From Bacillota bacterium (GTDB taxonomy: Bacteria > Bacillota > Clostridia > Lachnospirales > Cellulosilyticaceae): 61,891 nucleotides of DNA. The notes under the pieces were generated by a model. The model searched no databases. It was not told the DNA's origin and saw only the letters and a list, made by a program, of their open reading frames with translations. Position numbers and translations under genes: made by a program. The DNA lies in the NCBI GenBank assembly GCA_023393125.1, contig JAEWMQ010000001.1, positions 1 through 61,891 on the forward strand, in the 5' to 3' direction. Below, in pieces: positions 45,583 through 54,711 of the stretch (its first letter is position 1; each line of letters opens with the position of its first letter).

Positions 45583-46320
45583 ATGGCGAGAGTTAAATAT
45601 GAACTAATTTATGATGAACTAAAAAAGAAAATTGAGGCTCTTGAGTATAACTTTCAAGAATTACTTCCTTCTGAAAATACATTGATCGTAACCTATAATT
45701 GTTCTAGAAATACAGTTCGTAGGGCTATTGCACAACTTGTCAAAGCTGGCTATGTCCAATCTCTTCAGGGAAAAGGCGTTCGTATTATCTATGAGCCACA
45801 GCAACAAAACTCTTTTACACTTTCCGGCATTGAAACCTTTGAGGAACTAGCAAAACGCAATAACAAAGTGCCTTCCACTAAAGTCTTAATGTTTACAGAG
45901 CTGATTGCTGATGAGCGTATTAATCAACGTACAGGTCTACCAATCGGTAGTGAACTTTATTATATTCAACGTATCCGTTACCTAGATGGTACACCAACTA
46001 TCTTGGACCATAGTTTCTTCTTAAAAGAAATTACAAACGGACTTACTCCTGAAATAGCTGAGAAATCTATTTATTCTTACTTAGAACAAGAATTAGGCGT
46101 ATCCATTATCACTAGTAAACGTAAAATTACTGTTGAAAAAGCAACTGATATTGATGTACTACACCTGGATTTAGATCTAAATGAATATAACTGCCTGGCT
46201 GTTGTCTCTAATCAGACTTACAATTCAGATGGCGTCATGTTTGAATTTACAGCTTCTAGGCATCGTCCTGAATTCTTTAGTTTCCAAGATACTGCTACAC
46301 GTACCAAGCCATCTTTTTAA
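45583..46320 (+). CDS. treR: Trehalose operon repressor TreR (GntR/HutC family)
   Basis: 245 residues: GntR winged helix (ELIYDELKKKIEALEYNFQELLPSEN, TYNCSRNTVRRAIAQLVKAGYVQSLQGKGV) and a UTRA effector domain (LPIGSELYYIQRIRYLDGTPTILDHSFFL, FEFTASRHRPEFF). It binds the divergent operators and lets go when trehalose-6-phosphate is present. Start at the ATG 6 nt after GGGAGA; a TTG two codons earlier is less likely. Confidence 0.95.
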   Translation: MARVKYELIYDELKKKIEALEYNFQELLPSENTLIVTYNCSRNTVRRAIAQLVKAGYVQSLQGKGVRIIYEPQQQNSFTLSGIETFEELAKRNNKVPSTKVLMFTELIADERINQRTGLPIGSELYYIQRIRYLDGTPTILDHSFFLKEITNGLTPEIAEKSIYSYLEQELGVSIITSKRKITVEKATDIDVLHLDLDLNEYNCLAVVSNQTYNSDGVMFEFTASRHRPEFFSFQDTATRTKPSF

Positions 46321-46390
46321 TATAAGCTTAGTAGACTTTATACATGTAACACCATTCAAATCACTAGCTCATTTAGGGGTAAAGCATATA

Positions 46391-46437
46391 AAAAGTTCCT
46401 CAACTACATCGAAAAATTATAGTTGAGGAACTTTTTA
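46391..46437. terminator. Bidirectional terminator between treR and the HAD gene
   Basis: 16-bp stem AAAAGTTCCTCAACTA with T-run on the plus strand and matching A-run on the other; serves both convergent genes. Confidence 0.9.
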
Positions 46438-46464
46438 TGCTACATCATATCTCCTATATTCAAT

Positions 46465-47124
46465 TTAAACTTCAAAGCCGCTCATAACTTCATAATAATC
46501 CGCTACAAAATGATCTGCTATCCCCTTCATTTCTGCTTGCATCTCTTCTGTTTGATTATCAAATATTCCCCAAGCAGTCATACCTGCTGCTTTACCTGCT
46601 CTAAGACCATTTGGGATGTCTTCAAAGATTAAGCACTTTTGAGGTGCTACCTCTAAATCCTCTGCTACTTTTAAATAGATATCTGGGAAAGGCTTACCTC
46701 TACCCACTTCACAAGAGGTACGAATTTGACTAAAGTAGTCTCTTATATTTAAGGCTTCAAGCACAGCTTCTACAAGTTCTATACTGTTGCTTGTAGCAAT
46801 TCCCATTTTAATATTTTTTTCTTTGAGCCATATTAAGAAGTCTTTAGCACCTTCTTTTAATGGTACCTTTTTAGTATAGAATTCCCATGCCATTTCATTC
46901 CAACGTTCCTTAATAGCTTCTACACTCATTTCTAATTTAAAACGTTCTTTAAAATAGATAGCTGTTTCTGTGAAACTTTTGCCTTCTAATATTTTATCCA
47001 TATCTTTAGGTACTGTTAGCCCTAATTCACTTAAAAAGGTTTCATCAATCTTTTCCCATACCCACATAGAATCAATTAACGTTCCATCTAAATCAAAAAT
47101 AACTGCCTCATATTGTTTATTCAT
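46465..47124 (-). CDS. HAD-superfamily phosphatase/phosphomutase (PgmB-like)
   Basis: 219 residues, HAD subfamily IA with helical cap. Motif I FDLDGTLIDS, motif II GIATSN, motif III Lys in GRGKPFPD with motif IV EDIPNGLRAGKAAG. Resembles beta-phosphoglucomutases and small phosphatases; the class cannot be pinned down. Although near the trehalose genes, it is convergent with treR and has a separate regulatory leader with a strong inverted repeat. Start at the ATG 7 nt after GAGGGG. Confidence 0.88.
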   Translation of the reverse strand: MNKQYEAVIFDLDGTLIDSMWVWEKIDETFLSELGLTVPKDMDKILEGKSFTETAIYFKERFKLEMSVEAIKERWNEMAWEFYTKKVPLKEGAKDFLIWLKEKNIKMGIATSNSIELVEAVLEALNIRDYFSQIRTSCEVGRGKPFPDIYLKVAEDLEVAPQKCLIFEDIPNGLRAGKAAGMTAWGIFDNQTEEMQAEMKGIADHFVADYYEVMSGFEV

Positions 47125-47137
47125 TGTGCTACCCCTC

Positions 47138-47194
47138 AAGTTTGATGTTATAATAATTTTTACTTTCTCTAAAACGTATTATAACATCAAACTT
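47138..47194 (-). promoter_or_regulatory. 18-bp perfect inverted repeat in the leader of the HAD gene
   Basis: AAGTTTGATGTTATAATA (47138-47155) and its exact complement (47177-47194) separated by 21 nt. The repeat ends right at the GAGGGG ribosome binding site. It has no T-run. It could be an operator, a leader hairpin that affects translation, or a processing site. Confidence 0.5.
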
Positions 47195-47242
47195 AGGCCT
47201 ATGCCTATTAGCACTATCTTGCAATTTTAGATAAATGAAGTT

Positions 47243-48493
47243 TTAAGCAGTAGCTCCACTCTCTTCTAATTTTCTCAAATTGCTTTGGGCTACCACTGTG
47301 ATCAACAAGCTGAAGGCAGTCCCTATCACAACAACAAGCCATACTTGACTCTTTAATACATCAAATAGCACGCCATACATAGCCTGCCCTAATGGATAAG
47401 CACAAGTAGCTATAGCCACAACAAAGGCTATTATTTTTCCCATTAACTCATTCGGTGTATGTGTTTGAACAAAGGTTATCGCAAATATATTAAAGAGTGT
47501 TGAAAACATAATGCATATCACTTCTCCAACAATAATAATGACATAAGCTATCATAGGCATTTGTGTCAAATAGCCTCCAATTGCAATAGGGAGTAATCCT
47601 AAACATGCTGCAAATAAAAATAGATAAGACTCCTTCATTTTAACCTTTTTACTCGCTATACCAGAAAGAAGAGCTCCCACAATAGAGCCTACGGCTAATG
47701 TTGCCTGTGCAAAACCATAATATTGGCTTCCTACTTTTAAAGTCACATTAAGAATATATGGTAATCCTACAGCTAATAAAGCGGATAGAAATAGATTCAA
47801 GGCTGCAATAATAAATAGCATTCTAAGTAATATAGGCTGCTCATTTTTCAAAAAATGAATGGCCTCTTTGGTATCTCCTATAATGATTTTCAAAACACCC
47901 TGTGTATCCACTTTCTTTACAAATGGAATCTTAATAAAACACTCCATTATTGCCGAAATTAAAAAACACAATGCACTAATGACTAGAATCCAGCTCATAT
48001 CTGTAAGTGCATATAAAAGTCCACCTATAATGGGACCAAACAAATTTGCTAAAGCTGAGACCTGTGTAACAATACCATTAGCAGCTACTAAATGTTTTTC
48101 ACCAACTAAAGAAGGGATACTAGCTTGAACAGATGGCTGATAAAAAGATTGAATGCAGCCTAATATAATCATTACTATACCTATTAATAAAATAGGGTTA
48201 CTCATCTTAAGTAGCAGGGCAAATCCCACTATTAAGGCAGAGGTGATAAAGTCTAGCCCTACCATGATATTCCTTCTATTAATCCTATCAGCTAAAATCC
48301 CTCCAATAGGTGATATTAATACACTTGGAATCATAGAAATAGCTAATATTCCCCCAAATATAGTAGCTGAATGCGTTGTATCTAGCACATACAAAGATAA
48401 AACAAATCTTAAAATAGCATTTCCAAATAAAGAAATAATCTGTCCTATTACCATTAGTATAAAGTCTTTACCAAATCCCTTAATACTCCCCAT
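47243..48493 (-). CDS. MFS exporter (MFS_3 type, drug or macrolide efflux-like)
   Basis: 417 residues, 12 hydrophobic segments. Has the MFS loop motif GGILADRINRRNIM between helices 2 and 3; the rest resembles MFS_3 exporters such as macrolide or peptide efflux proteins, with a conserved loop NGIVTQVSALANLFGPIIGGLL. Start at the ATG 7 nt after AAAGGAGG; an upstream in-frame start would fall in the promoter. Downstream of a TetR gene with its own terminator and palindromic operators; substrate unknown. Confidence 0.9.
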   Translation of the reverse strand: MGSIKGFGKDFILMVIGQIISLFGNAILRFVLSLYVLDTTHSATIFGGILAISMIPSVLISPIGGILADRINRRNIMVGLDFITSALIVGFALLLKMSNPILLIGIVMIILGCIQSFYQPSVQASIPSLVGEKHLVAANGIVTQVSALANLFGPIIGGLLYALTDMSWILVISALCFLISAIMECFIKIPFVKKVDTQGVLKIIIGDTKEAIHFLKNEQPILLRMLFIIAALNLFLSALLAVGLPYILNVTLKVGSQYYGFAQATLAVGSIVGALLSGIASKKVKMKESYLFLFAACLGLLPIAIGGYLTQMPMIAYVIIIVGEVICIMFSTLFNIFAITFVQTHTPNELMGKIIAFVVAIATCAYPLGQAMYGVLFDVLKSQVWLVVVIGTAFSLLITVVAQSNLRKLEESGATA

Positions 48494-48548
48494 CCTTACT
48501 CCTCCTTTTATCAGATCACTAGTATCTGTCTCATATAAAGCTTTATTT

Positions 48549-48565
48549 ATACCGAACACCGGTAT
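48549..48565 (-). promoter_or_regulatory. Palindrome in the MFS gene promoter
   Basis: ATACCG-AACAC-CGGTAT, 6-bp perfect arms, followed by GTAT. It shares the GTATGTAT-like flank with the TetR operator at 49255-49283, so is a likely second site for that repressor. Confidence 0.55.
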
Positions 48566-48577
48566 GTATCTATTCAA

Positions 48578-48601
48578 AATAAAAACCCTTTCGGGTTTTT
48601 A
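48578..48601 (-). terminator. Rho-independent terminator of the tetR gene
   Basis: Short GGG-CCC stem with AAAAA/TTTTT arms and a 4-nt loop, immediately after the tetR stop. Confidence 0.85.
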
Positions 48602-49243
48602 CTATTTTCCGCTTACAACATCATAATATCCTATGACTACTTCTAAAAATCCTTCATTTACTAATGGTATCCCTAAGTTTTCTACTACTTCTTTTAAACA
48701 AGTTAGTTTTGCTATAAAGGTTTCTCTATCCACTTTAAATAAACTTGGATTAATCCAAGCATTAATCAAAAGGGCTATTATTTGAGCTGCCTCTCTAGGC
48801 TGATTTACCTTCATAGAACCATCCTTATTTCCCGTCTCAATAAACCACTCAAACATTGGGGCTAAATCATTAACTGCTGTATTAAGTTGCCTTACTACAA
48901 TTTGAGGATTCTTTAGTAAAGGCGTACTAATCTTATCTAACATACGTTTATTACTACTACCTAATTCGCTGAGCATCGCTGTTCTCATTTTCTCTAAAGC
49001 GTTATTGCCTGGAATCTGGTCTAAAGATCTACTCCAAACACTCTCATAATAATTAACTTCACAAATTTTATTAAGTATATCCTCTTTACTTTTGAAATGA
49101 TGATAAATAGCACCTTTAGACATGCCTAATTCATCTATAATATCTTGAATAGAAGTTTCATCATAACCTTTCTCGTAAAAAAGTTTATATGAAATTTCTA
49201 AAATCTTTTTCACTGTTTCTTCTGGATACTTATTTCTTGCCAT
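48602..49243 (-). CDS. TetR-family repressor
   Basis: 213 residues. N-terminal HTH: KYPEETVKKILEISYKLFYEKGYDETSIQDIIDELGMSKGAIYHHFKSKEDIL, then a helical ligand-binding domain. Start at the ATG after GAGGTGA; a further upstream reading would overlap the operator. It is followed by the MFS exporter, and together they make a self-regulated efflux pair. Its -10 lies on the operator. Confidence 0.93.
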   Translation of the reverse strand: MARNKYPEETVKKILEISYKLFYEKGYDETSIQDIIDELGMSKGAIYHHFKSKEDILNKICEVNYYESVWSRSLDQIPGNNALEKMRTAMLSELGSSNKRMLDKISTPLLKNPQIVVRQLNTAVNDLAPMFEWFIETGNKDGSMKVNQPREAAQIIALLINAWINPSLFKVDRETFIAKLTCLKEVVENLGIPLVNEGFLEVVIGYYDVVSGK

Positions 49244-49254
49244 TTTATCACCTC

Positions 49255-49308
49255 GTATACATACCGCCATTATGTATGTATACTATAATAGTATTGTCTT
49301 TAAGTCAA
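49255..49308 (-). promoter_or_regulatory. tetR promoter and operator
   Basis: Minus strand -35 TTGACT (49303-49308), 17-bp spacing, -10 TAGTAT (49280-49285). Overlapping it is a perfect inverted repeat GTATACATAC (49255-49264) and GTATGTATAC (49274-49283), 9-nt spacer. Typical autoregulated TetR site. Confidence 0.82.
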
Positions 49309-49374
49309 TATACTTTTCTGATTATTTTATATAATTAATCATATAATTCTTCCCATCTATCTAATTACCTTTCA

Positions 49375-50325
49375 CTAGTTCTCCCAGCTTGCTCTTACAC
49401 TAACACCTGTATCTTCTGCTAGCTTTTCTAAACCTTCTACCTCTTTTGATGTTAATTCAATTTCAAAAGCCTTTGATAAATCCTCTATTTGCTCTTTTTT
49501 AGTAACACCTATAATAGGGACAGTTCCTTTAGCTAAAGCCCAAGCTATAGTAATTTGTGCAGGTGTAGCCTTATATTGTTCTCCTAGCTCTCTTAGTCCT
49601 TTTAGCAAGTCTTGAATTTGGTTAAGTACTTCAATAGGAAAAGCTTTTGCTCTTCTCGTGCCTCTCTTAAAAGGATGCTCACCATCATATTTCCCCGTTA
49701 AGGCACCTTGTTCTAGTACCATATAAGAAAAGAAAACTACCTGATTTTCCTCACACCACTTCAAAATGCCCGTTTCTTCAGATACTCGGTATAACAAGCT
49801 ATAATGATTTTGTACAGCCGAAAGCTTGAAGCCTGCTTGTTTTAGAATCTGGTCTGCTTCTTTGACTTGCTCAAGATTGTGGTTAGATACACCTACATGT
49901 TTTACTCTTCCCTGTTTTAAAAGAGGAATAAGTTCTTTAGTCCACTTCTGTATATTAGCCGGACTATGAATCCAATATAAATCTACTTGTTCCACACCAA
50001 GCCTACAGCAACTTTTCTTTAAAAATCGACTTACCGCTTTCTTAGTTTGTAAACCTAAAGGTGTAAATTTAGTAGATAAAATCACATTAGAATTATCTTT
50101 TATGCAGCTTCCTAAAATCTTTTCTGCTGCTCCCATACCATAAACAGCTGCCGTGTCCCATAAATTAAATCCTTGTTTCATAGCGAGCTCAAAAACTGGC
50201 TTAAGGTCTTCTTCTCCATAGCTATTTCCAAAAATCTGATTTCCACCATTAATACCTGTGCCCCATGACCAAGTACCTAATGCGATGGCTGGAATTTCTG
50301 TATTTCCTAATTTTGCATACTTCAT
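49375..50325 (-). CDS. Aldo/keto reductase
   Basis: 316 residues, NADPH-dependent aldo/keto reductase fold. Features: NLWDTAAVYGMGAAEKILG (catalytic Asp and Tyr), ILSTKF (Lys), YWIHSP (His), and the cofactor region PAQITIAWALAKGTVPIIGVTKKEQIEDL. Substrate unknown. 12 nt after a Crp/Fnr-type regulator in the same direction, so an operon that responds to the regulator's signal is likely. Start at the ATG after AAGGGGGATAAG. Confidence 0.91.
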   Translation of the reverse strand: MKYAKLGNTEIPAIALGTWSWGTGINGGNQIFGNSYGEEDLKPVFELAMKQGFNLWDTAAVYGMGAAEKILGSCIKDNSNVILSTKFTPLGLQTKKAVSRFLKKSCCRLGVEQVDLYWIHSPANIQKWTKELIPLLKQGRVKHVGVSNHNLEQVKEADQILKQAGFKLSAVQNHYSLLYRVSEETGILKWCEENQVVFFSYMVLEQGALTGKYDGEHPFKRGTRRAKAFPIEVLNQIQDLLKGLRELGEQYKATPAQITIAWALAKGTVPIIGVTKKEQIEDLSKAFEIELTSKEVEGLEKLAEDTGVSVRASWEN

Positions 50326-50337
50326 CTCTTATCCCCC

Positions 50338-50931
50338 TTAATTTTCCTCTCTTATTGTTTTTCTTATTCTACTTAATGACACCGGTGTAATACCTAGGTA
50401 AGAAGCTATATAACTTTGATTAACTCGCTCTTCTAACTTTGGATAATGCCTTTTAAAATCTAGATATCTTTCAGTCGCACTTTTAAGCAAAAAGCTACTT
50501 TCTCTTTCAATCTTATAGTGAATACTCTCTTCTAACAAATTGATATAAAATCTTGCAAAGTAAGAAGAAGTATTAATTAATTCTTTTATCTGCTGCCCTG
50601 GTATAACGAGTACTTTGCTACTTTCCAATGCTTCAATACAACATGGTGAGGCTTTTTCATTAAAAAGTGTTTCAACTCCAAAGCCACTTCCTTCTGGGGT
50701 AAAAATCCTTGTTACATCATTTCCTTCTCGATCAATATAGTAACTTCGAAATATACCGCTAACCACAAAGTAGAACTCTGCTGGCTTATCTCCTACATGG
50801 ACAATCACTTCTCCCTTAGGAACATTTTTTAGAAAAACATTTTCTAGACCTATTTCTTGAATTCCTATAGGCATTTTTTCTTGACTTATTCCTTCAATCA
50901 CTTGCTGCAATTGTACTAAAGCCTCCTGCAT
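50338..50931 (-). CDS. Crp/Fnr-family transcriptional regulator
   Basis: 197 residues: cyclic-nucleotide-binding-like beta roll (KNVPKGEVIVHVGDKPAEFYFVVSGIFRSYYIDREGNDVT), a long dimer helix and a C-terminal HTH (RVNQSYIASYLGITPVSLSRIRK). No Fe-S cysteine cluster of Fnr type is visible, and no known ligand can be named. Upstream of the aldo/keto reductase; probably controls it. AGGAGAGG precedes the ATG. Confidence 0.91.
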   Translation of the reverse strand: MQEALVQLQQVIEGISQEKMPIGIQEIGLENVFLKNVPKGEVIVHVGDKPAEFYFVVSGIFRSYYIDREGNDVTRIFTPEGSGFGVETLFNEKASPCCIEALESSKVLVIPGQQIKELINTSSYFARFYINLLEESIHYKIERESSFLLKSATERYLDFKRHYPKLEERVNQSYIASYLGITPVSLSRIRKTIREEN

Positions 50932-51249
50932 CTCCCTCTCCTCCTTTATAGATAAGCTTCTTTAGTTCATTTGTCTCCATTATAAAACACTAGGTTTTTT
51001 ATGTAATTATCATATGATAAGTATTCAAAAACAAAACTTTTTTACTGGAAAAGTTACATGCTAATATTATCCTATAAAACTCTCATTAAATGCCTTGAAA
51101 GGAGCTATGCCTAACACCCTTCAATACGCATATAGTCCAAAATTAATCTATAATTGAACTATATTTCATATCAGAAATGTATATTGTTTTTAAATTATAA
51201 ATTTTTAAGGGATTTCTCTTTTTGCGTACATATATATAAGTGAAGTAAA

Positions 51250-51622
51250 TAAGATTCAAAACCAAACAAGTCCATTTCTTTCTAGCACCCCAAGCGATAC
51301 CTCTCAGCTACTTTTGTAGTCAGCTCTTCCCCTTGCGGTCAATATAAGTCTTGGTCTTAGGTGAAATATCTTATCTATCTACTTTAGCACCCCAAAGCAT
51401 AAAATCATTCGGGCCCATCCATATGGTTTGATTTTATGAGTTTCCTACTGGTAAGTAATCAACTAAATAATTCTTATAGCTCTAGCCGTTATGCTCTAGG
51501 TATTCTAGGGAACGATGCCCGGGAGTATAGAAGCAAAGCCAAGAGAATTATTGTGATTAACTACTGGTTTGGAACACATAATAAATAGGCGTAAGCACCT
51601 AATGAGCTTACGCCTATTTATC
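51250..51622. ncRNA. Candidate structured RNA in the 787-bp gap
   Basis: The gap between 50931 and 51719 holds no gene I can support. Within it, several inverted repeats are packed together: a long pairing AAGTAATCAACTAAATAATTCT (51453 region) with a complement near 51544-51566, a hairpin CATAAAATCA/TGATTTTATG around a loop holding CCATATGG and GGGCCC, a repeated AGCACCCCAA (51284, 51387), an outer CCAAAC/GTTTGG closure, and a last hairpin AATAGGCGTAAGC with complement (51585-51622) that could end a transcript. No match to tmRNA, RNase P, SRP, 6S or a known riboswitch that I recall. Strand uncertain. Confidence 0.35.
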
Positions 51623-51645
51623 ATTCATTATTTTCTTCTCCACAT

Positions 51646-51685
51646 TAAAAGCCAAAGAATCTCTGCATAAAGAGTTTCTTTGGCT
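51646..51685 (-). terminator. Terminator of the nucleoside operon
   Basis: Stem AGCCAAAGAA with CTCT inner arm, T-run (CTTTT) on the minus strand, about 35 nt after the adenosine deaminase stop. Confidence 0.82.
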
Positions 51686-51718
51686 ATATATTTTATCTAT
51701 AATTCAGTTTAGCACAGC

Positions 51719-52672
51719 TTATTTTATAAAAGCAGCATCTCTAGCATACCTTTGCATAGTACTGATTTCTTCATCAGTAAAGCCTAGCTGTGTCTTTAAA
51801 ATTTCAATTTCCTTATGAATGTTCGTATTAGATACTGTCATATTATCTGAGTTAAAGGTTACTTTAACTCCTGCATCAAATAGCTGTTTAATAGGATGAT
51901 CTTTGATGTTAGTCACTAATTTGGTATGATAGTTACTTGTTACACACACCTCTAAAGTAATATCCTTTTCGATAAGCTCTTTAATAAGCGTCTCATCTTC
52001 TATGGCCATTACACCATGTCCAATACGTTTAGCACCATATTCTAAAGCTTTTCTCATGCTTTCTGGTCCTGGTACCTCACCTACTGCTTCTCCTGCATGG
52101 ATTGTTACTGGAAGACCATATTCTTTTACCTTAGCAAAAACAGGTTCAAATATGTTAGTTGGGAATAAAGACTCTGCACCGGCTAAGTCTATGCCGCATA
52201 CAACATCGCCCATGTACTTCTTAGCCATTTCTACTGTTTCTAAGTTTTTCTCTTCAATATCCATACCACGCATGCAGCATAAAATAAGACCGCAGCGAAT
52301 AGCTGGATATTTTTCCATTCCTCTTTTAACCCCTTTAATAGCCGCAGCTACTACTTGGTCTTGTGTTAAGCCCTCATTAGTAGACAATTGTGGTGCAAAG
52401 CGAATTTCTGCATAAGTTACACCTAGTGCTTGTAAATCTTCTACTAACTCAAAGCTTACCCTCTCTACTGCCATTTCTGTTTGAAGAAGCATAATAGGTA
52501 AATCAAAACGCTTCAAACATTCATGTAGAGTTTGGCAATCTTCTGGTACCTCCATAAGGTTTTTAAGTTCTTTTAAATCCTCTGTAGGTAACGTAATATT
52601 TTGTAATTTCGCTAAATCAAGTGCTGTTTCTACTCTTAGCGAACCATCTAGATGTAAATGTAATTCAATCAT
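51719..52672 (-). CDS. add: Adenosine deaminase
   Basis: 317 residues, TIM-barrel metal enzyme that converts adenosine to inosine. Metal and catalytic motifs: ELHLHLDGSL at the N-terminus, VTIHAGEAVGEVPGPES (His and Glu), GAKRIGHGV (His), KVTFNSDNMTVSN (Asp). It is shorter than some family members but has all parts. Last gene of the BMP-type nucleoside transporter operon, 2 nt after a permease; processes imported adenosine. Deoxyadenosine or an adenosine relative could also be a substrate. Confidence 0.95.
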   Translation of the reverse strand: MIELHLHLDGSLRVETALDLAKLQNITLPTEDLKELKNLMEVPEDCQTLHECLKRFDLPIMLLQTEMAVERVSFELVEDLQALGVTYAEIRFAPQLSTNEGLTQDQVVAAAIKGVKRGMEKYPAIRCGLILCCMRGMDIEEKNLETVEMAKKYMGDVVCGIDLAGAESLFPTNIFEPVFAKVKEYGLPVTIHAGEAVGEVPGPESMRKALEYGAKRIGHGVMAIEDETLIKELIEKDITLEVCVTSNYHTKLVTNIKDHPIKQLFDAGVKVTFNSDNMTVSNTNIHKEIEILKTQLGFTDEEISTMQRYARDAAFIK

Positions 52673-52674
52673 AA

Positions 52675-53622
52675 CTATTCCCCTTGCATTAATCTTTGTT
52701 TTTTAAGTTTTTGTTTGTGCTTATGACTGCAGTACCATGTGTATGCAATGGTAATCATCAGATATGGCATAAGCTGTACGAATTGAAGTGGAATAGATGC
52801 CCCTTGTAAGTAATTTGAAAGGCTCTCACAGAATCCGAAAAGAAGTGAAGTAAAGAGTCCTACAATGGCATTTCCTGCTGCTATAGCTTGTGTTGCTAAG
52901 GCAATGTAACCACGTCCTGCTGTCATTCCTGATGAGAATAGTCCTACATATCCCATAGATAAGAAGGCACCACCCATACCAGCTAAAATACCACTTAAGC
53001 TTAAAGCAATATATTTAATCTTTTTAACAGAAACCCCTACAGATTCCATAGCTTCTGGTGATTCACCAACGGCACGAATATGCATACCAAGTCTTGTATA
53101 CTTAAACATAGCCCATACTACAAACACTAAAATAAGTGCTATATAAGTCAGTATGTGATGTCCTGATAAAATCTGTCCTACTACTGGAATATCTTCAACA
53201 ATAGGAATATTGATACTTGGTAATTTTAAAGAAGGAAGTGAAGTTGATGCTCCTTTTTCCCCTGTAATGAGGTAAAGGAAAAAGATAGTTCCTCCTGAAG
53301 CGAAGGTATTAAGCGCAATCCCCGAAATAATAATGTTTGATTTTAACTTAAGCGCAAAGTAAGCTAAAATATTACTCATTAAAAAGCCAGCAAGCATAGC
53401 TCCTAAAAGCCCTATCCACGCATTTTGTGTAAAAGCACTTACCACTACGCCTGTAAAAGCTGACATAAGCATTGTACCTTCTAAGGCAATATTACTTGAC
53501 CCTGATCTAGAAGCAATGATTGCCCCTAGTGTCGTTAGTAGTACTGGTGTAGCACTACGGAACATGGCAAAATAAAATTCAGGAAGTGTTAACGTATTTA
53601 AAATGTCTAATAATAATTCCAT
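52675..53622 (-). CDS. Nucleoside ABC transporter permease (NupQ/YufQ-like)
   Basis: 315 residues, eight to ten helices. Typical BMP-system permease: ATPVLLTTLGAIIASRSGSSNIALEGTMLMSAFTGV, SNIIISGIALNTFASGGTIFFLYLI, MRAVGESPEAMESVGVSV-like segment and GMTAGRGYIALATQAIAAGNAIVGL. Pairs with the next permease and the double ATPase to import nucleosides. It follows directly after its partner, 15 nt apart. Confidence 0.93.
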   Translation of the reverse strand: MELLLDILNTLTLPEFYFAMFRSATPVLLTTLGAIIASRSGSSNIALEGTMLMSAFTGVVVSAFTQNAWIGLLGAMLAGFLMSNILAYFALKLKSNIIISGIALNTFASGGTIFFLYLITGEKGASTSLPSLKLPSINIPIVEDIPVVGQILSGHHILTYIALILVFVVWAMFKYTRLGMHIRAVGESPEAMESVGVSVKKIKYIALSLSGILAGMGGAFLSMGYVGLFSSGMTAGRGYIALATQAIAAGNAIVGLFTSLLFGFCESLSNYLQGASIPLQFVQLMPYLMITIAYTWYCSHKHKQKLKKQRLMQGE

Positions 53623-53637
53623 GGTCTATTCTTCCTC

Positions 53638-54711
53638 CTATTCGCCATAACTGCTTAACGCTTTTTTAGATTCTTGTCTTTGTTTTACCACTGCAAGGAA
53701 ACGCTCTGCGGTGATAAATAAGATTAAAACAGCTTGTACAATAGCGACAAGTTCATTTTGTACATCTGATTTTCTAGACATTAAGTCTGCCCCTACACGA
53801 ATGTATCCTAAGAAAAAGGCTGCAATCGGTACGAATTTAGGATTATTTCCTGCTAAGATTGTAATAATAACCCCGTCCCAAGCATAACTTGGTGAGTCTT
53901 GCCAGTTAAAACGATTATACATACCCGCTTGTTCTACTGCACCGCCTATACCTGCTATAGCACCTGCTAACATTTGAGTCATAATAATTACTTTCCCAAT
54001 GTTAATTCCTGTATGCTTAGCAAACTCAGGATTACTTCCTACAAGACGAATTTCATAACCGAATTTTGTTTTATACACTAAAATATAAAGTAGAATCGCT
54101 ACTGCAATAGCAATTAAGAAACCATAGTGAAGTTTTGTACCACTTACCATGTTTCCAAGACCACTTGTTGTTTGATATTTTAAAGAAGCAAAAGTCCCTG
54201 CATTTCTATCAATAAGGTATTTATTAACAATATAAATACCTGAGAAGAAAAAGACATTATTAAGCATTAACGAAGTTACAAGCTCATTAGCATGGCATTT
54301 TACCTTTAAAATAGCAGGGATACTACCAATCACAGCACCTACTACTGCTGCTGCTAAAATCATTACTATTGGATGAATACCTACTGGAAGAGTCATTTTA
54401 ATAGCAATAGCTGCTGCTACTGCCCCTCCCATGTAAAGAGCACCATCTGCAATCATAGAGAAGTTTCCTGATTTGAATACAATACTTAGTGCCAAACCAG
54501 TAAACATTAACGGAATACTACTTTCTAATACATTAAAGAAATGTCTTTTAGACTGTAATGGTCCTAAAAATAGGTTATAAATTGCCGTACCTGGTTCTTT
54601 ACTAATACTAAAGATAATAGCCACTGTTATGCCAACTGCAATAAGTACTGCTACCATTAAACGAAGTAAGGCAAAACTATTAATATTATTTTTTATTCCT
54701 TTTCTACTCAT
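53638..54711 (-). CDS. Nucleoside ABC transporter permease (NupP/YufP-like)
   Basis: 357 residues, about ten helices. KSGNFSMIADGALYMGGAVAAA, NELVTSLMLNNVFFFSGIYI, VGSNPEFAKHTGINIGKVI and GIGGAVEQAGMYNRFNWQDSPSYAWDGVIITILAGNNP are typical. Its start overlaps the ATPase gene by 8 nt. Confidence 0.93.
   Translation of the reverse strand: MSRKGIKNNINSFALLRLMVAVLIAVGITVAIIFSISKEPGTAIYNLFLGPLQSKRHFFNVLESSIPLMFTGLALSIVFKSGNFSMIADGALYMGGAVAAAIAIKMTLPVGIHPIVMILAAAVVGAVIGSIPAILKVKCHANELVTSLMLNNVFFFSGIYIVNKYLIDRNAGTFASLKYQTTSGLGNMVSGTKLHYGFLIAIAVAILLYILVYKTKFGYEIRLVGSNPEFAKHTGINIGKVIIMTQMLAGAIAGIGGAVEQAGMYNRFNWQDSPSYAWDGVIITILAGNNPKFVPIAAFFLGYIRVGADLMSRKSDVQNELVAIVQAVLILFITAERFLAVVKQRQESKKALSSYGE

Noticed and set aside
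51290..51400. GGGGTGCT and CTGAGA-like segments resembling a TPP riboswitch
   Set aside because: The elements occur in the wrong order and spacing, and no thiamine gene follows.
51250..51622. tmRNA, RNase P or SRP RNA in the large gap
   Set aside because: The conserved core sequences of these RNAs (tag peptide, GAGGAAAGTCC, domain IV loop) are not present on either strand.
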